49,432 nt of DNA from Anaerolineae bacterium. GTDB lineage: Bacteria > Chloroflexota > Anaerolineae > B4-G1. The notes beneath the pieces are model-generated. The model was not told where the DNA came from. It saw only the letters and a list, made by a program, of their open reading frames with translations, and made no database searches. The translations under genes were made by a program, and so were the position numbers. Positions 8,359 through 16,789 of this stretch are shown here, piece after piece (within the stretch, counting starts at the first letter, position 1; every line of letters starts with the position of its first letter). The stretch is from NCBI GenBank assembly GCA_030612585.1, contig JAUWNP010000012.1, positions 1-49,432 of the forward strand, read 5' to 3'.

Positions 8359-9567
8359 ATGAAGAAACTGTTGTATGTGGCCTCGAATGAGTTGTTGTTG
8401 CTGTTCAAGGATAAGATGGCCGTCGTCTGGATGCTCATCCTGCCGCTAGGGCTGACGGCTATCATGGGTTTGGCCTTCGGTGGCCTCGGCGGGGGGAGCG
8501 AGCCGGTGGTGATTGACCTGCCGGTGGTGGACCAGGACGGAGGCAAGATGGCGGCCGCAGTGCTCGATATCCTGACCCAAATGGAGAGTCTGCACCTGGA
8601 GACGGAGTACGACGAGGAGACAGCGCGCCAGTTGGTGTCCGACGGCGAGCGGGCCGGCGCGCTCGTCATCCCGGCCGGTTTCACTGCCGACGTCACCTCC
8701 GGCAACCCCACTGCCCTGGATCTGCTCGTCGCGCCCGGCGGACAGACCGCGCCGCTGCTGGAGGGGATGGTGCGCGGCGTCACCAGTGGCCTCTCCAACG
8801 TGCAGACGGCGGTGGAAGTGACCATCAGCGAAGTGCAACGCGCCACCGGCAGTTACGATCTGGACTATGAAGGCATCACCGCGCGCGTCGCCGCCACGAC
8901 CCAGGAACGGCTGGAGAACCCACCCGTTGGCACACGTGTCACGACCGTCGGGAGCGGAGAAGAGGAGTTCAACATCTTCGACCAGGTGGTGCCAGGCTAC
9001 GCGGTGATGTTCGCCATGTTTGGAGTACTTTCGGGGGCTGGAGCGATCCTGGAGGAGAAGGAGCGGGGCACCTTCAAGCGGTTGCTTTTTGCCCCTGTCC
9101 CCAAGTACGCGCTGCTGGGAGGCAAACTGCTGGCCCAGTTCCTCATTGGCGTGGCACAAATTGCGCTGATGTTCATCTTCGGCACGCTTGTCTTCCACGT
9201 CAACCTGGGCGACTCCATCCTGGGGCTGGTGCTCGTCACACTGGCGACCTGCTGGGCTACGACCAGCCTGGGGTTGCTGCTGGTGGCGGTCATCAAGTCG
9301 CGCAAACAGATCCACCCCATCACCACGCTGATCATCCTGGGCTCCTCAGCCGTCGGCGGCTCGTGGTTTCCTCTGTTCATGATGCCAGAGTGGGTGCAGC
9401 AGGCGGCGCGCATAACCATCAACGCCTGGGCGATGGAGGGCTACAACCGGCTGATGCTCTTTGGTGGAGGGCTGAACGACGTGTGGCCGGACATCGGCGT
9501 GCTGCTGCTCTACGGCGCGGTCTGTTTTGCCGTCGGCCTCAGGCTATTCAGATTCAAGGAAGCCTGA
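8359..9567 (+). CDS. ABC-2 type transporter permease
   Basis: The 402-residue membrane protein has one N-terminal helix (about residues 20-45) and an extracytoplasmic domain of about 170 residues. Five to six C-terminal helices follow the motif EEKERGTFKRLLFAP, usual for ABC-2 permeases (NatB/DrrB/YhgE-like). It pairs with the preceding ATPase; the substrate is unknown. The ATG at 8359 is used because GGAGA lies upstream; the 13 codons before it are translation of a TGGATACTGGATA repeat patch filling the spacer. Confidence 0.9.
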   Translation: MKKLLYVASNELLLLFKDKMAVVWMLILPLGLTAIMGLAFGGLGGGSEPVVIDLPVVDQDGGKMAAAVLDILTQMESLHLETEYDEETARQLVSDGERAGALVIPAGFTADVTSGNPTALDLLVAPGGQTAPLLEGMVRGVTSGLSNVQTAVEVTISEVQRATGSYDLDYEGITARVAATTQERLENPPVGTRVTTVGSGEEEFNIFDQVVPGYAVMFAMFGVLSGAGAILEEKERGTFKRLLFAPVPKYALLGGKLLAQFLIGVAQIALMFIFGTLVFHVNLGDSILGLVLVTLATCWATTSLGLLLVAVIKSRKQIHPITTLIILGSSAVGGSWFPLFMMPEWVQQAARITINAWAMEGYNRLMLFGGGLNDVWPDIGVLLLYGAVCFAVGLRLFRFKEA

Positions 9568-9588
9568 GCAAATACTGGAGATATCCCC

Positions 9589-10452
9589 TCACACCCCCGG
9601 TCGCTGACCCCTGCCCGCCAGCACGCGCCGGGCGTCGGCGTACCCCAGGTCAATCAGTGCCCGGCTGGCCTCCGGCTCGTAGCGGATGATGCGCAGCAGG
9701 CCGGTATCTTTGCTCGGGGTGATGACCTCGCAGCACACGCGCCGGTGCTTCTCGTCCAACTGCGCCATCACCAGCCGGTTGACGCTCTCCAACTGCTTGA
9801 AGTCGTTCTCGAAGGTGGCGCTCAGGGCAAGGTCGAGCATCACGGCGAAGGCCTGCCACGGCCAGCGAGGCGGCTCGATGCGCCGCTCGCCGACGGGCGA
9901 AAGTAGCACAACTAGAATCTCGTCGGCTCCTGCGTCAATCGCCCCCGCCAGAGGCGTGTTGGCCATCACCGCCCCGTCCCAGTAGTGGTAGTCCCCCACC
10001 TTCGTCCAGGGGTAGACCAACGGGATGGAGCAACTGGCCAAGATGTGGTCAGGGGTAAGGGGCACCTCCTTGTTGTCGAAGATGCACAATTGGCCCGTCT
10101 CAATCTCGGTGGCGGTGATGAGCAGTCGCTTGTCGGTGCGGGCCAGCGCGCCGAAGTCAATGAAGCGGTGCAAAGTCTTGCGCCAGGGAGAGGTATCGTA
10201 GACTGCCCGCCAGGGACGCAAGCGCCAGAAACGTTGCACGTCCCGCGTCTGCGTGGCCAGCCAGGCCGCCTCCAGTTCGGCTGCGCTGCGGCCCGACACG
10301 ATGGCAGCCGCGTTGATGGCTCCGATGGAAGTGCCGACCAGGATATCGGGCAAGAGATCGACCTCCTCCAGGTACTTGTAGACGCCGCACTCGTAGGCCC
10401 CGCGCCCTCCGCCTCCCGAAAGCACCAGTGCCCGTGTGATCTTGTTTCCCAT
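9589..10452 (-). CDS. Patatin-like phospholipase
   Basis: This 287-residue protein is a patatin-family acyl hydrolase. The oxyanion glycine loop is LSGGGGRGAYECG (residues 11-23), the nucleophile is Ser42 in GTSIG, and the catalytic Asp159 is in WDGA. With the Ser-Asp dyad intact it should hydrolyse phospholipids or other acyl esters. The start at 10452 has GGAGGAG about 8 bases upstream; an open extension of 36 codons before it lacks family sequence. No signal peptide is visible, so a cytoplasmic or membrane-face role is likely. It converges with the ABC-2 permease gene. Confidence 0.92.
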   Translation of the reverse strand: MGNKITRALVLSGGGGRGAYECGVYKYLEEVDLLPDILVGTSIGAINAAAIVSGRSAAELEAAWLATQTRDVQRFWRLRPWRAVYDTSPWRKTLHRFIDFGALARTDKRLLITATEIETGQLCIFDNKEVPLTPDHILASCSIPLVYPWTKVGDYHYWDGAVMANTPLAGAIDAGADEILVVLLSPVGERRIEPPRWPWQAFAVMLDLALSATFENDFKQLESVNRLVMAQLDEKHRRVCCEVITPSKDTGLLRIIRYEPEASRALIDLGYADARRVLAGRGQRPGV

Positions 10453-10666
10453 TGCGCCTCCTCCCACTGTTAGTTCCCCATCCTGGCCGCTGCAACGACC
10501 ATCTACTGGCTCAGCAGCCCCTCTATATGCACTCCTCACCCGATCTCTGGCGTCGGCCATCCAAACAGGTGCGCGACCTGCGCCGGGGTCGCTGCCACGA
10601 GGTTACGCAGGCAGCGCAGCAGGATGCGTCGGCGTACTCCTGGAGATAGTCGTCGAGAGATATGTA

Positions 10667-10693
10667 GGAGCCCCTCCCTTCTGGAGGGGCTCC
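10667..10693 (-). terminator. Strong hairpin downstream of the repeat lipoprotein
   Basis: GGAGCCCCTCC and GGAGGGGCTCC form a perfect 11-bp stem with a 5-base loop, 14 bases past the lipoprotein stop codon. There is no U-rich tract, so it may be a REP-type palindrome acting as a transcript end. The 10453-10666 spacer otherwise shows no gene. Confidence 0.55.
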
Positions 10694-10707
10694 ACTCTAC
10701 CCTTGTG

Positions 10708-12621
10708 TTACTGGATCTGCACCTCGACGAGCCACCACATCCACTGGTCCTCGTTGTAGGTCTCTCCTGCGTCGGCCGGGAAGACCAACTTCACCGGTCC
10801 GCCAAGATCGTCTATCAGGTTCTCGCCATCCACCTGGTAGGCCACCATGATCGGCCACGCCTCCAGGTCTTCCTTGGCGATGTCGAGCGTCATGCCGTCA
10901 CTGGCGACCATAGTGGCAACCGTGGCCTCGTCCGACCCGCCGCACAGCGTCCAGATATCCGAGAGGAGCAGGCCCCGGTACTCCAGGCCGTCGCCCATCC
11001 AGGGGTCGTCAATCGTCTGTTCCACGGCGTACTGGTCGAACAGGTCGGCGTCGAACTGGCACTCGTCGCCCGCGTTGGGGCTGGCGATGTCGCCGGTGAC
11101 CTTGAGGATCACGTCGCCCGTCGGGGCGGGCAGCGCCTCGGCCTCGGCCGGCATGCCGATCTGCACTTCGGCCAGCCACCACATCCACTGATCCTCGTTG
11201 TAGGTCTCTCCTGCATCGGCCGGGAAGACCAACTTCACTGGTCCGCCAAGATCGTCTATCAGGTTCTCGCCATCCACCTGGTAGGCCACCATGATCGGCC
11301 ACGCCTCCAGATCTTCTTTGGCGACGTCGAGCGCCATGCCGTCCTTGGCCACCAGCGTAGCGGCAGTAGCCTCATCCGACCCGCCGCACAGTTCCCAGAT
11401 GTCCGACAGGAGCAGGCCCCGGTACTCCAGGCCGTCGCCCATCCAGGGGTCGTCAATCGTCTGTTCCACGGCGTACTGGTCGAACAGGTCCGCGTCGAAC
11501 TGACACTCGATGTCCACGTTGGGGCTGGCGACGTCGCCGGTGACCTTGAGGATCACATCGCCCGTCGGGGCGGGCAACGCTTCAGCCTCGGCCGGCGTGC
11601 CGATCTGCACTTCGGCCAACCACCACATCCACTGGTCGTCGGCGTAGGTCTCCCCTGCGTCGACGGGGAAGACTACCTTCACCGGCCCGCCAAGATCGTC
11701 TATCAGGTCCTCACCGCCCACCTGGTAGGCCACCATGATCGGCCACGCCTCCAGGTCTTCCTTGGCAATGTTGATTGTCATGCCGTCCTTGGCTACCATG
11801 ACCGCGGTGGTGGCGTCACCCGACCCGCCACACAGTTCCCAGATGTCCGACAGGAGCATGCCACGATATTCCAGGCCGTCTCCCATCCACGGGTCGTCAA
11901 TCGTCTGTTCCACGGCGTACTGGTCGAACAGGTCCGCGTCGAACTGGCACTCATCGCCTACGTTGGGGTCGGCGATGTCGCCGGTGACCACGAGAATGAC
12001 GTCGCCCGTCGGAGCGGGCAGCGCCTTGACCTCGGGCGGCGTGCCAATCTGCACTTCGGCCAACCACCACATCCACTGGTCGTCGGCGTAGGTCTCCCCT
12101 GCGTCGGCGGGGAAGACTACCTTCACCGGCCCGCCAAGATCGTCTATCAGATCCTCACCATCTACCTGGTAGGCCACCATGATCGGCCACGCATCCAGGT
12201 CTTCCTTGGCGATGTCGATCGTCATGCCGTCCTTGGCCACCATCGTGGCGGCGGTGGCATCATCCAACCCACCACACAGTTCCCAGATATCCGACAGGAG
12301 CATGCCACGGTATTCCAGGCCGTCTCCCATCCAGGGGTCGTCAAGCGTCTGGGCCACGGCGTACTGGTCGAACATGTCCGCGTCGAACTGGCACTCGTCG
12401 CCCGCGTTGGGGTCGGCGATGTCGCCGGTGACCACGAGGATCACGTCGCCCGTCGGGGCGGACAGTCCCTCCGGTTCCGGGGTCGGTTCCGGGGTCGGCG
12501 GTGGCGGTTCGGGCGTGGCGGTAGGCTGGACCGCTTCAGTGGGCGCCTCCGTAGGCTGCGCGCACGCACTTAGCAGCAACACTGCCACCAACATCAGGGG
12601 TACTAACATCTTCTTGAACAT
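10708..12621 (-). CDS. Lipoprotein with four 148-residue tandem repeats
   Basis: The protein has 637 residues. It starts with a lipoprotein signal peptide (MFKKMLVPLM...LLLSAC, lipid Cys20), then a Thr/Pro/Glu linker to about residue 54. Four tandem domains follow at about 55-202, 203-350, 351-498 and 499-637. The first three units are exactly 148 residues. Each contains ECQFDAD, DDPWMGDGLEYRG, LLSDIWELCGG and WPIMVAYQVDGE. The G-LLSDIW-LCG and WPIMVAY...GGPVK pattern resembles the sulfite-oxidase/YedY-type molybdopterin-binding fold (GVPLxDLL; G-P-R-hydrophobic), but I do not see the expected cofactor-ligand motif. It may therefore be an exported degenerate or accessory version. AGGAGG lies upstream of the ATG. 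Function is unknown. Confidence 0.85.
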   Translation of the reverse strand: MFKKMLVPLMLVAVLLLSACAQPTEAPTEAVQPTATPEPPPPTPEPTPEPEGLSAPTGDVILVVTGDIADPNAGDECQFDADMFDQYAVAQTLDDPWMGDGLEYRGMLLSDIWELCGGLDDATAATMVAKDGMTIDIAKEDLDAWPIMVAYQVDGEDLIDDLGGPVKVVFPADAGETYADDQWMWWLAEVQIGTPPEVKALPAPTGDVILVVTGDIADPNVGDECQFDADLFDQYAVEQTIDDPWMGDGLEYRGMLLSDIWELCGGSGDATTAVMVAKDGMTINIAKEDLEAWPIMVAYQVGGEDLIDDLGGPVKVVFPVDAGETYADDQWMWWLAEVQIGTPAEAEALPAPTGDVILKVTGDVASPNVDIECQFDADLFDQYAVEQTIDDPWMGDGLEYRGLLLSDIWELCGGSDEATAATLVAKDGMALDVAKEDLEAWPIMVAYQVDGENLIDDLGGPVKLVFPADAGETYNEDQWMWWLAEVQIGMPAEAEALPAPTGDVILKVTGDIASPNAGDECQFDADLFDQYAVEQTIDDPWMGDGLEYRGLLLSDIWTLCGGSDEATVATMVASDGMTLDIAKEDLEAWPIMVAYQVDGENLIDDLGGPVKLVFPADAGETYNEDQWMWWLVEVQIQ

Positions 12622-12708
12622 TCTACTTTCCTCCTTAAGATATTTTTGGACAAAACGCGGGCTCTTACCCACGTGTATCCCATTCTCGATTCGCGATTCG
12701 CAATTCCT

Positions 12709-14046
12709 CTAGGGTTGCTCCGCGATATTCTGATCCACGACAGTCTTGGCCTCGTCCAGCGCCTCCTGGGGCATGGAGGCTCCCAGTTCCACCGCTTCTA
12801 TCGCCCGGCGTAGTGCCCCGTCGCTGGTACCCAGCGCCGGGAAGACCGGGATGGCATAGGAATACTGCAATGCCTCGACGGGCACCCGCTGTAGCGGGTA
12901 CTCCTCCAGGTGAGCCTGCAACTCGGGCCACTCCAGCGCGTCCTTGTAGATCGGCACATAGCCGCTGTGCGTGGAGAGGTAGAGGGAACCCTCCGGGCTG
13001 GTCATGAACTTGACGAACTCCCAGGCTGCGTCCAGCACCGCCTGGTCGTCGTTGCGGAAGATGACCAGACTCCCGCCGCCGATGGACTCGACCGGATCCT
13101 GTCCCTCGACGGTGGGGGCCATCCCCACGCCCAGGTCGAACGTGACCTCCGCAGCAGTGCTGGGAATCCCGGCGCAGGAGCGGAACAACATCCCCAGTTT
13201 ACCGGCCAGGAAGTCCCCTTTGGCCTCCGCGTGCTGACCAGGGGGCATGATCTGGTGCGTGTTGACCATATCCCCCCACAGTTGCAGCATCTCCACCGCC
13301 TTGGGACTGTTGTAGAGCACCTCCGTCTGTTCCTCGTTGATGACCTGCGCTCCGTTCTCCAGGAACATGGTGCTGATGTACCAGTGGGTGTCCTTGTGGG
13401 TGTTGAAGCCCCACTGGTCAATCTCGCCGTTGCCGTCGGTGTCCTGGGTCAGCGCCTGGCCGTACTCAATGACCTCGTCCCAGGTCGTGGGGGGGCTGTC
13501 CGGGTCAAGCCCGGCAGCGACGAAGAGATCACGGTTGTAGTAAAGCACGGGCACGCTGTTATTGAACGGCATGCTCCAGAGCTGACCCCCGGCCGAGTTG
13601 TACTCCCAGAAAGCATCGTAAACCTGCGAGCGATCAATGCCGTTGGGACCATCGGTAAAGTCGGTGATGGGCACGATAGAGCCGGTCTCCCCCAGCAGCG
13701 GTGCGCCACCCAGGTGGGTCACGTGGGGCAGCGTCTCCTCGGCGAAGATGGCATTCCAGACCTTGCCCATGATCTGGCCGTAACTACCCTGGTAGGTAGC
13801 GGTGACCTGGATGTTCGGGTGGGACCCGTTGAACTGCTGCACCATTTCCTCGACTGCCTCACCGGTGCTGCCGCTGAGGGCGTACCAGAACTCTAGTTCG
13901 ATCACCACCTCCTCCTCCGCCGGTTCCTCGCCCTCGGCAGGAGCAGAAGTCTCTTCGCCCCCGCCGCCGCAGGCCGGGAGCAGCGCCAGGATGGCCACGA
14001 GGCCAAGCCACAACACCCTTCTCCATCCTCCATTCCCTATTCTCAT
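12709..14046 (-). CDS. Sugar ABC transporter substrate-binding lipoprotein
   Basis: This is a 445-residue family-1 extracellular solute-binding protein (UgpB/MalE-like) with a lipobox LLPAC (Cys26) and a short acidic linker. The mature part has the fold's usual opening (IELEFWYALSG...EEMVQQFNGSHPNI) and late segment (AAWEFVKFMTSPEG). It delivers a sugar or polyol to the two permeases encoded just upstream. The ATG at 14046 is chosen because AAGGAGA lies about 8 bases upstream; an ATG 21 bases earlier would place that site inside the gene. The preceding spacer is made of TTCTCTATTCTC repeats. Confidence 0.92.
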   Translation of the reverse strand: MRIGNGGWRRVLWLGLVAILALLPACGGGGEETSAPAEGEEPAEEEVVIELEFWYALSGSTGEAVEEMVQQFNGSHPNIQVTATYQGSYGQIMGKVWNAIFAEETLPHVTHLGGAPLLGETGSIVPITDFTDGPNGIDRSQVYDAFWEYNSAGGQLWSMPFNNSVPVLYYNRDLFVAAGLDPDSPPTTWDEVIEYGQALTQDTDGNGEIDQWGFNTHKDTHWYISTMFLENGAQVINEEQTEVLYNSPKAVEMLQLWGDMVNTHQIMPPGQHAEAKGDFLAGKLGMLFRSCAGIPSTAAEVTFDLGVGMAPTVEGQDPVESIGGGSLVIFRNDDQAVLDAAWEFVKFMTSPEGSLYLSTHSGYVPIYKDALEWPELQAHLEEYPLQRVPVEALQYSYAIPVFPALGTSDGALRRAIEAVELGASMPQEALDEAKTVVDQNIAEQP

Positions 14047-14048
14047 TT

Positions 14049-14116
14049 CATTCTCTCCTTTCTCCATTCTCTATTCTCTATTCTCTACTCTTCTCCATTC
14101 TCTATTCTTTCATTCT
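14049..14116. repeat. TTCTCCATTCTCTATTCTC short-period repeats
   Basis: About nine copies of a 7-base TTCTCTA/TTCTCCA unit fill the spacer between the permease and binding-protein genes and reach the binding-protein start region, where the reverse complement supplies the purine-rich ribosome-binding site. Confidence 0.8.
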
Positions 14117-14135
14117 CCCTCCTGATTATTGAACC

Positions 14136-14981
14136 TTACGCGCCCTTGAGACCCGTGGTGGCGATGCCCTCCACGAACGATCTCTGGATAATAAGATAAA
14201 AGATCACAACGGGGAGCGAGACGAAGACGGTCGCGGCCATGAAGAGCCCCCATTGCGTGCCCCCTTCCTGGCTGACGAAGTAGCGCAGGCCGATCTGCAG
14301 CGTGCGCATGTGCGCGCTGGTGGTGACGATGAGTGGCCAGAGGTAAGAGTTCCAGTTGCCCATAAAGGCAAAGAGGGCCTGGGAAGCGATGATGGGTTTG
14401 GAAAGAGGCAACAAAATCTGCCAGAGGAAACGCAGCCGGCCACAGCCGTCTAGTTTGGCTGCCTCTTCCAGTTCCTTGGGCAATGTCATGAAGTACTGCC
14501 GCATCATAAAGACGCCAAAAGCGTTCGCCAGGAAAGGCACGATCAGCGCCTGATAAGTATCCAGCCAGTGCAGGTTCTTGAGCACCAGGTAGGAAGGCAC
14601 CAGCGTCACCTGCGTGGAGATCATCGTCGTGCTGAGGAACAGGGTGAACACCACGCTCTTGCCCTTGAACTCCATGCGGGCGAAAGCAAAAGCGGCCAGC
14701 GAGCAGGTGATCAATTGGCCGACGGTCACGGCCACCGCCGCCAGCGCGCTGTTGAAAAAGTAGCGTCCGAACGGAGCTGCGTTCCAGGCGTCCACATAGT
14801 TCTGAAAACGCCAGGCTTGAGGAATCCAGTTGGGCGGATAGGCAAAGACCTCCTCCGATCCCTTGAGCGAGGTGGAGACCATCCAGATATAGGGGAGCAT
14901 TACCATCACCGCCGTCGCTCCCAGGGCAATGTACCAGAACGTGGTAGAAACAGTCTTGCGTGCTCGTTTAGAGTGTAACAT
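14136..14981 (-). CDS. Carbohydrate ABC transporter permease (MalG type)
   Basis: The 281-residue inner-membrane permease has six predicted helices. The cytoplasmic EAA loop is EEAAKLDGCGRLRFLWQILL near residue 175, which docks on the ATPase. It pairs with the MalF-type permease whose gene ends 10 bases upstream and with the following binding protein. No ATPase gene is present in this operon, so a shared MsmK/UgpC-like ATPase encoded elsewhere is expected. Confidence 0.93.
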   Translation of the reverse strand: MLHSKRARKTVSTTFWYIALGATAVMVMLPYIWMVSTSLKGSEEVFAYPPNWIPQAWRFQNYVDAWNAAPFGRYFFNSALAAVAVTVGQLITCSLAAFAFARMEFKGKSVVFTLFLSTTMISTQVTLVPSYLVLKNLHWLDTYQALIVPFLANAFGVFMMRQYFMTLPKELEEAAKLDGCGRLRFLWQILLPLSKPIIASQALFAFMGNWNSYLWPLIVTTSAHMRTLQIGLRYFVSQEGGTQWGLFMAATVFVSLPVVIFYLIIQRSFVEGIATTGLKGA

Positions 14982-14991
14982 AGATGCCCTC

Positions 14992-15912
14992 CTAATCGTA
15001 ATGGACGCGCGAGCCTACTACCTTGAACTGGATCAAGGTAAAGATGAACAACATCGTCAGGAGAACGCAAGCCACGGCCGAGGCCCGCCCCATCGTAAAG
15101 TTCTCAAAAGCCTGCTGGTAGAGATAGTAGGTGATGGTGGTCGTTGTCCCCAGCGGCCCTCCCTCGGTCATCACGTGCATCTGGGTAAAGGTCTTGAGAG
15201 AGTTGATGATGCCGATGACCAGGATGTAGAACGTCGTCGGACTCAGGAGCGGCAGGGTGACCTTCCAGAACCGCGCCCAACCACCCGCGCCGTCAATCTC
15301 TGCCGCCTCGTACAGAGAGGTGGGAATGGACTGCAAGCCGGCCAGGAAGATGATGATGTTATACCCCATGCCATGCCAGATACCCATCAGGATCAACGAG
15401 GGCATCGCCAGGTGGGGATCGCGCAGCCATCGCAGCGGCGAGAGGTCCAGTTTCAGCAGGATGCTGTTGAACAGGCCATAGTCGGCCGGATGGTAGATCC
15501 ACAGCCAGACCACGGAAATGGCCGCCGTAGAGGTGATGGTGGGCAGAAAGTAGGCGGTGCGGAAGATACTCACGCCCCGCAACCGCTGGTTGAGCAAGAG
15601 AGCAATGCAGAGGGAGATCATTATGTTCAAAGGGACACCCACTGCGTAGTGAAAACTGTTGCGTATGGAACCGAGGAACTCCGGCGCCCCGATCGTGTCG
15701 GTGAAGATATAGCGGAAATTCTCCAGGCCGATGAACAAGGGCTGGTAAGGCAAGTTCCAGCGGGTGAAACTGGTGTAAATGGAGAAGACGAGTGGGAAGA
15801 AGACGAAAGCGGCGAAGACGACGAGGCTGGGAAGGAGAAACAGATAGGCGACGAGAGTTTCCTCACCCCACTTGCGCCACCAGTCACCCCGGCGCGGTGT
15901 TACTGTTGTCAT
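14992..15912 (-). CDS. Carbohydrate ABC transporter permease (MalF type)
   Basis: The 306-residue membrane protein has an N-terminal cytoplasmic stretch, six helices and the EAA motif YEAAEIDGAGGWARFWKVTL near residue 212. It is the first transport gene of the operon and lies downstream of the isomerase gene. AAGGAGG sits 7 bases before the ATG. The order MalF, MalG, binding protein is consistent with a CUT1-type importer. Confidence 0.93.
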   Translation of the reverse strand: MTTVTPRRGDWWRKWGEETLVAYLFLLPSLVVFAAFVFFPLVFSIYTSFTRWNLPYQPLFIGLENFRYIFTDTIGAPEFLGSIRNSFHYAVGVPLNIMISLCIALLLNQRLRGVSIFRTAYFLPTITSTAAISVVWLWIYHPADYGLFNSILLKLDLSPLRWLRDPHLAMPSLILMGIWHGMGYNIIIFLAGLQSIPTSLYEAAEIDGAGGWARFWKVTLPLLSPTTFYILVIGIINSLKTFTQMHVMTEGGPLGTTTTITYYLYQQAFENFTMGRASAVACVLLTMLFIFTLIQFKVVGSRVHYD

Positions 15913-15935
15913 TGGATAACCTCCTTAATTAGGTG

Positions 15936-15956
15936 GGACAAGTTGGCAACTTGTCC
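15936..15956. repeat. GGACAAGTTGGCAACTTGTCC palindrome
   Basis: A 9-bp perfect inverted repeat with a 3-base centre lies between the isomerase stop codon and the MalF start. It could be an operator for the local SorC-type regulator or a dispersed palindromic repeat. Its place inside an operon, touching the stop codon, makes the repeat explanation more likely. Confidence 0.55.
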
Positions 15957-16789
15957 TACGAGGGTGGCGATGTAAGAAACCGGGCGATTTCCGCTACGCT
16001 TGCGACCAGGCTTTGTTTTATCTTCTCTAACCCAAGATGAGCCAATTGCCCACCCTTGATCTCTAGCGTGACGATACCCCCGAAGCCCGCCTGGACCAGT
16101 GTGGGCAGCCAGGCGCGGTAGGGCACCCGCCCGTAAAGGAGCGGATAGTGGTCCGTCCCGTGCTCGTCAACGTCGTGCACATGGACGTGGACCACGCATC
16201 GCAGAAAGGCTTCTTCGGGTATGCTCAGGCGACCTGCCAGCACGTCGTGGCCCATGTCCCAACATATACCCAGCCGGCGGTCGCCTATCTTCTCGACGAT
16301 ATGCAGTATCTCAGCGCGAGTAGTGCCGATCTTGTCCCGGTGCGGATCGGGAACCAGGTTCTCCAGTGCTGGCACCAGCGATCGGTAGTGATCCAGCACC
16401 CACTCCAGGAATGCGACGGTGTCAGCATAGAGAGTGTCATGCGGTCCTGTCTCCGACCAGGCTCCGTGGATGACGACAGGTGCAGGCGCGAAGCGGGCAG
16501 CGACGTCGAGCATCGGCGCATAAGCAGCCTGGATCTCCTTACGCCCCTCCCCGGCGAAACCGGCGATGGTGTATGGAGCCAGGTAAGGAGCGTGGAAGCA
16601 CAACTCGAACCCCAACCGCTGACAATCCTCCATCAGCGGCAGAAAGCGCGGCCAATCGGGGGCATATTCCCACAGTTCGAACTCCAGTGCCCGTAGCCCC
16701 GCCGCCCGCAGCGGCTCCAGGAAGCCCGGCAGCAGTTCGCCGAAGGCCCAGCGCGGGTGCATGTTGAATCCGACCCTGGGTTGGTTCAC
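15956..16789 (-). CDS. Sugar phosphate isomerase/epimerase-like TIM-barrel protein
   Basis: This 277-residue protein belongs to the AP-endonuclease-2/xylose-isomerase-like TIM-barrel family. Metal-ligand positions are recognisable: ALENL (Glu), CWDMGHD (Asp/His), HVHDVDEHG (His/Asp) and LEIKG (Glu). These enzymes interconvert ketoses and aldoses or epimerise sugars such as inosose. Its ATG overlaps the end of the ADP-ribosylglycohydrolase gene by four bases (ATGA), indicating translational coupling in the sugar operon. The exact substrate cannot be read from sequence. Confidence 0.85.
   Translation of the reverse strand: MNQPRVGFNMHPRWAFGELLPGFLEPLRAAGLRALEFELWEYAPDWPRFLPLMEDCQRLGFELCFHAPYLAPYTIAGFAGEGRKEIQAAYAPMLDVAARFAPAPVVIHGAWSETGPHDTLYADTVAFLEWVLDHYRSLVPALENLVPDPHRDKIGTTRAEILHIVEKIGDRRLGICWDMGHDVLAGRLSIPEEAFLRCVVHVHVHDVDEHGTDHYPLLYGRVPYRAWLPTLVQAGFGGIVTLEIKGGQLAHLGLEKIKQSLVASVAEIARFLTSPPS

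Noticed and set aside
10624..12573. Long plus-strand open frame (649 codons) opposite the repeat lipoprotein
   Set aside because: It is the antisense shadow of a GC-rich fourfold repeat; the minus-strand frame has a signal peptide, ribosome-binding site and recognisable repeat domains.
15936..15956. SorC operator
   Set aside because: The palindrome lies inside the operon at a stop codon, not at a promoter, and looks like the other dispersed palindromes; kept as a repeat.
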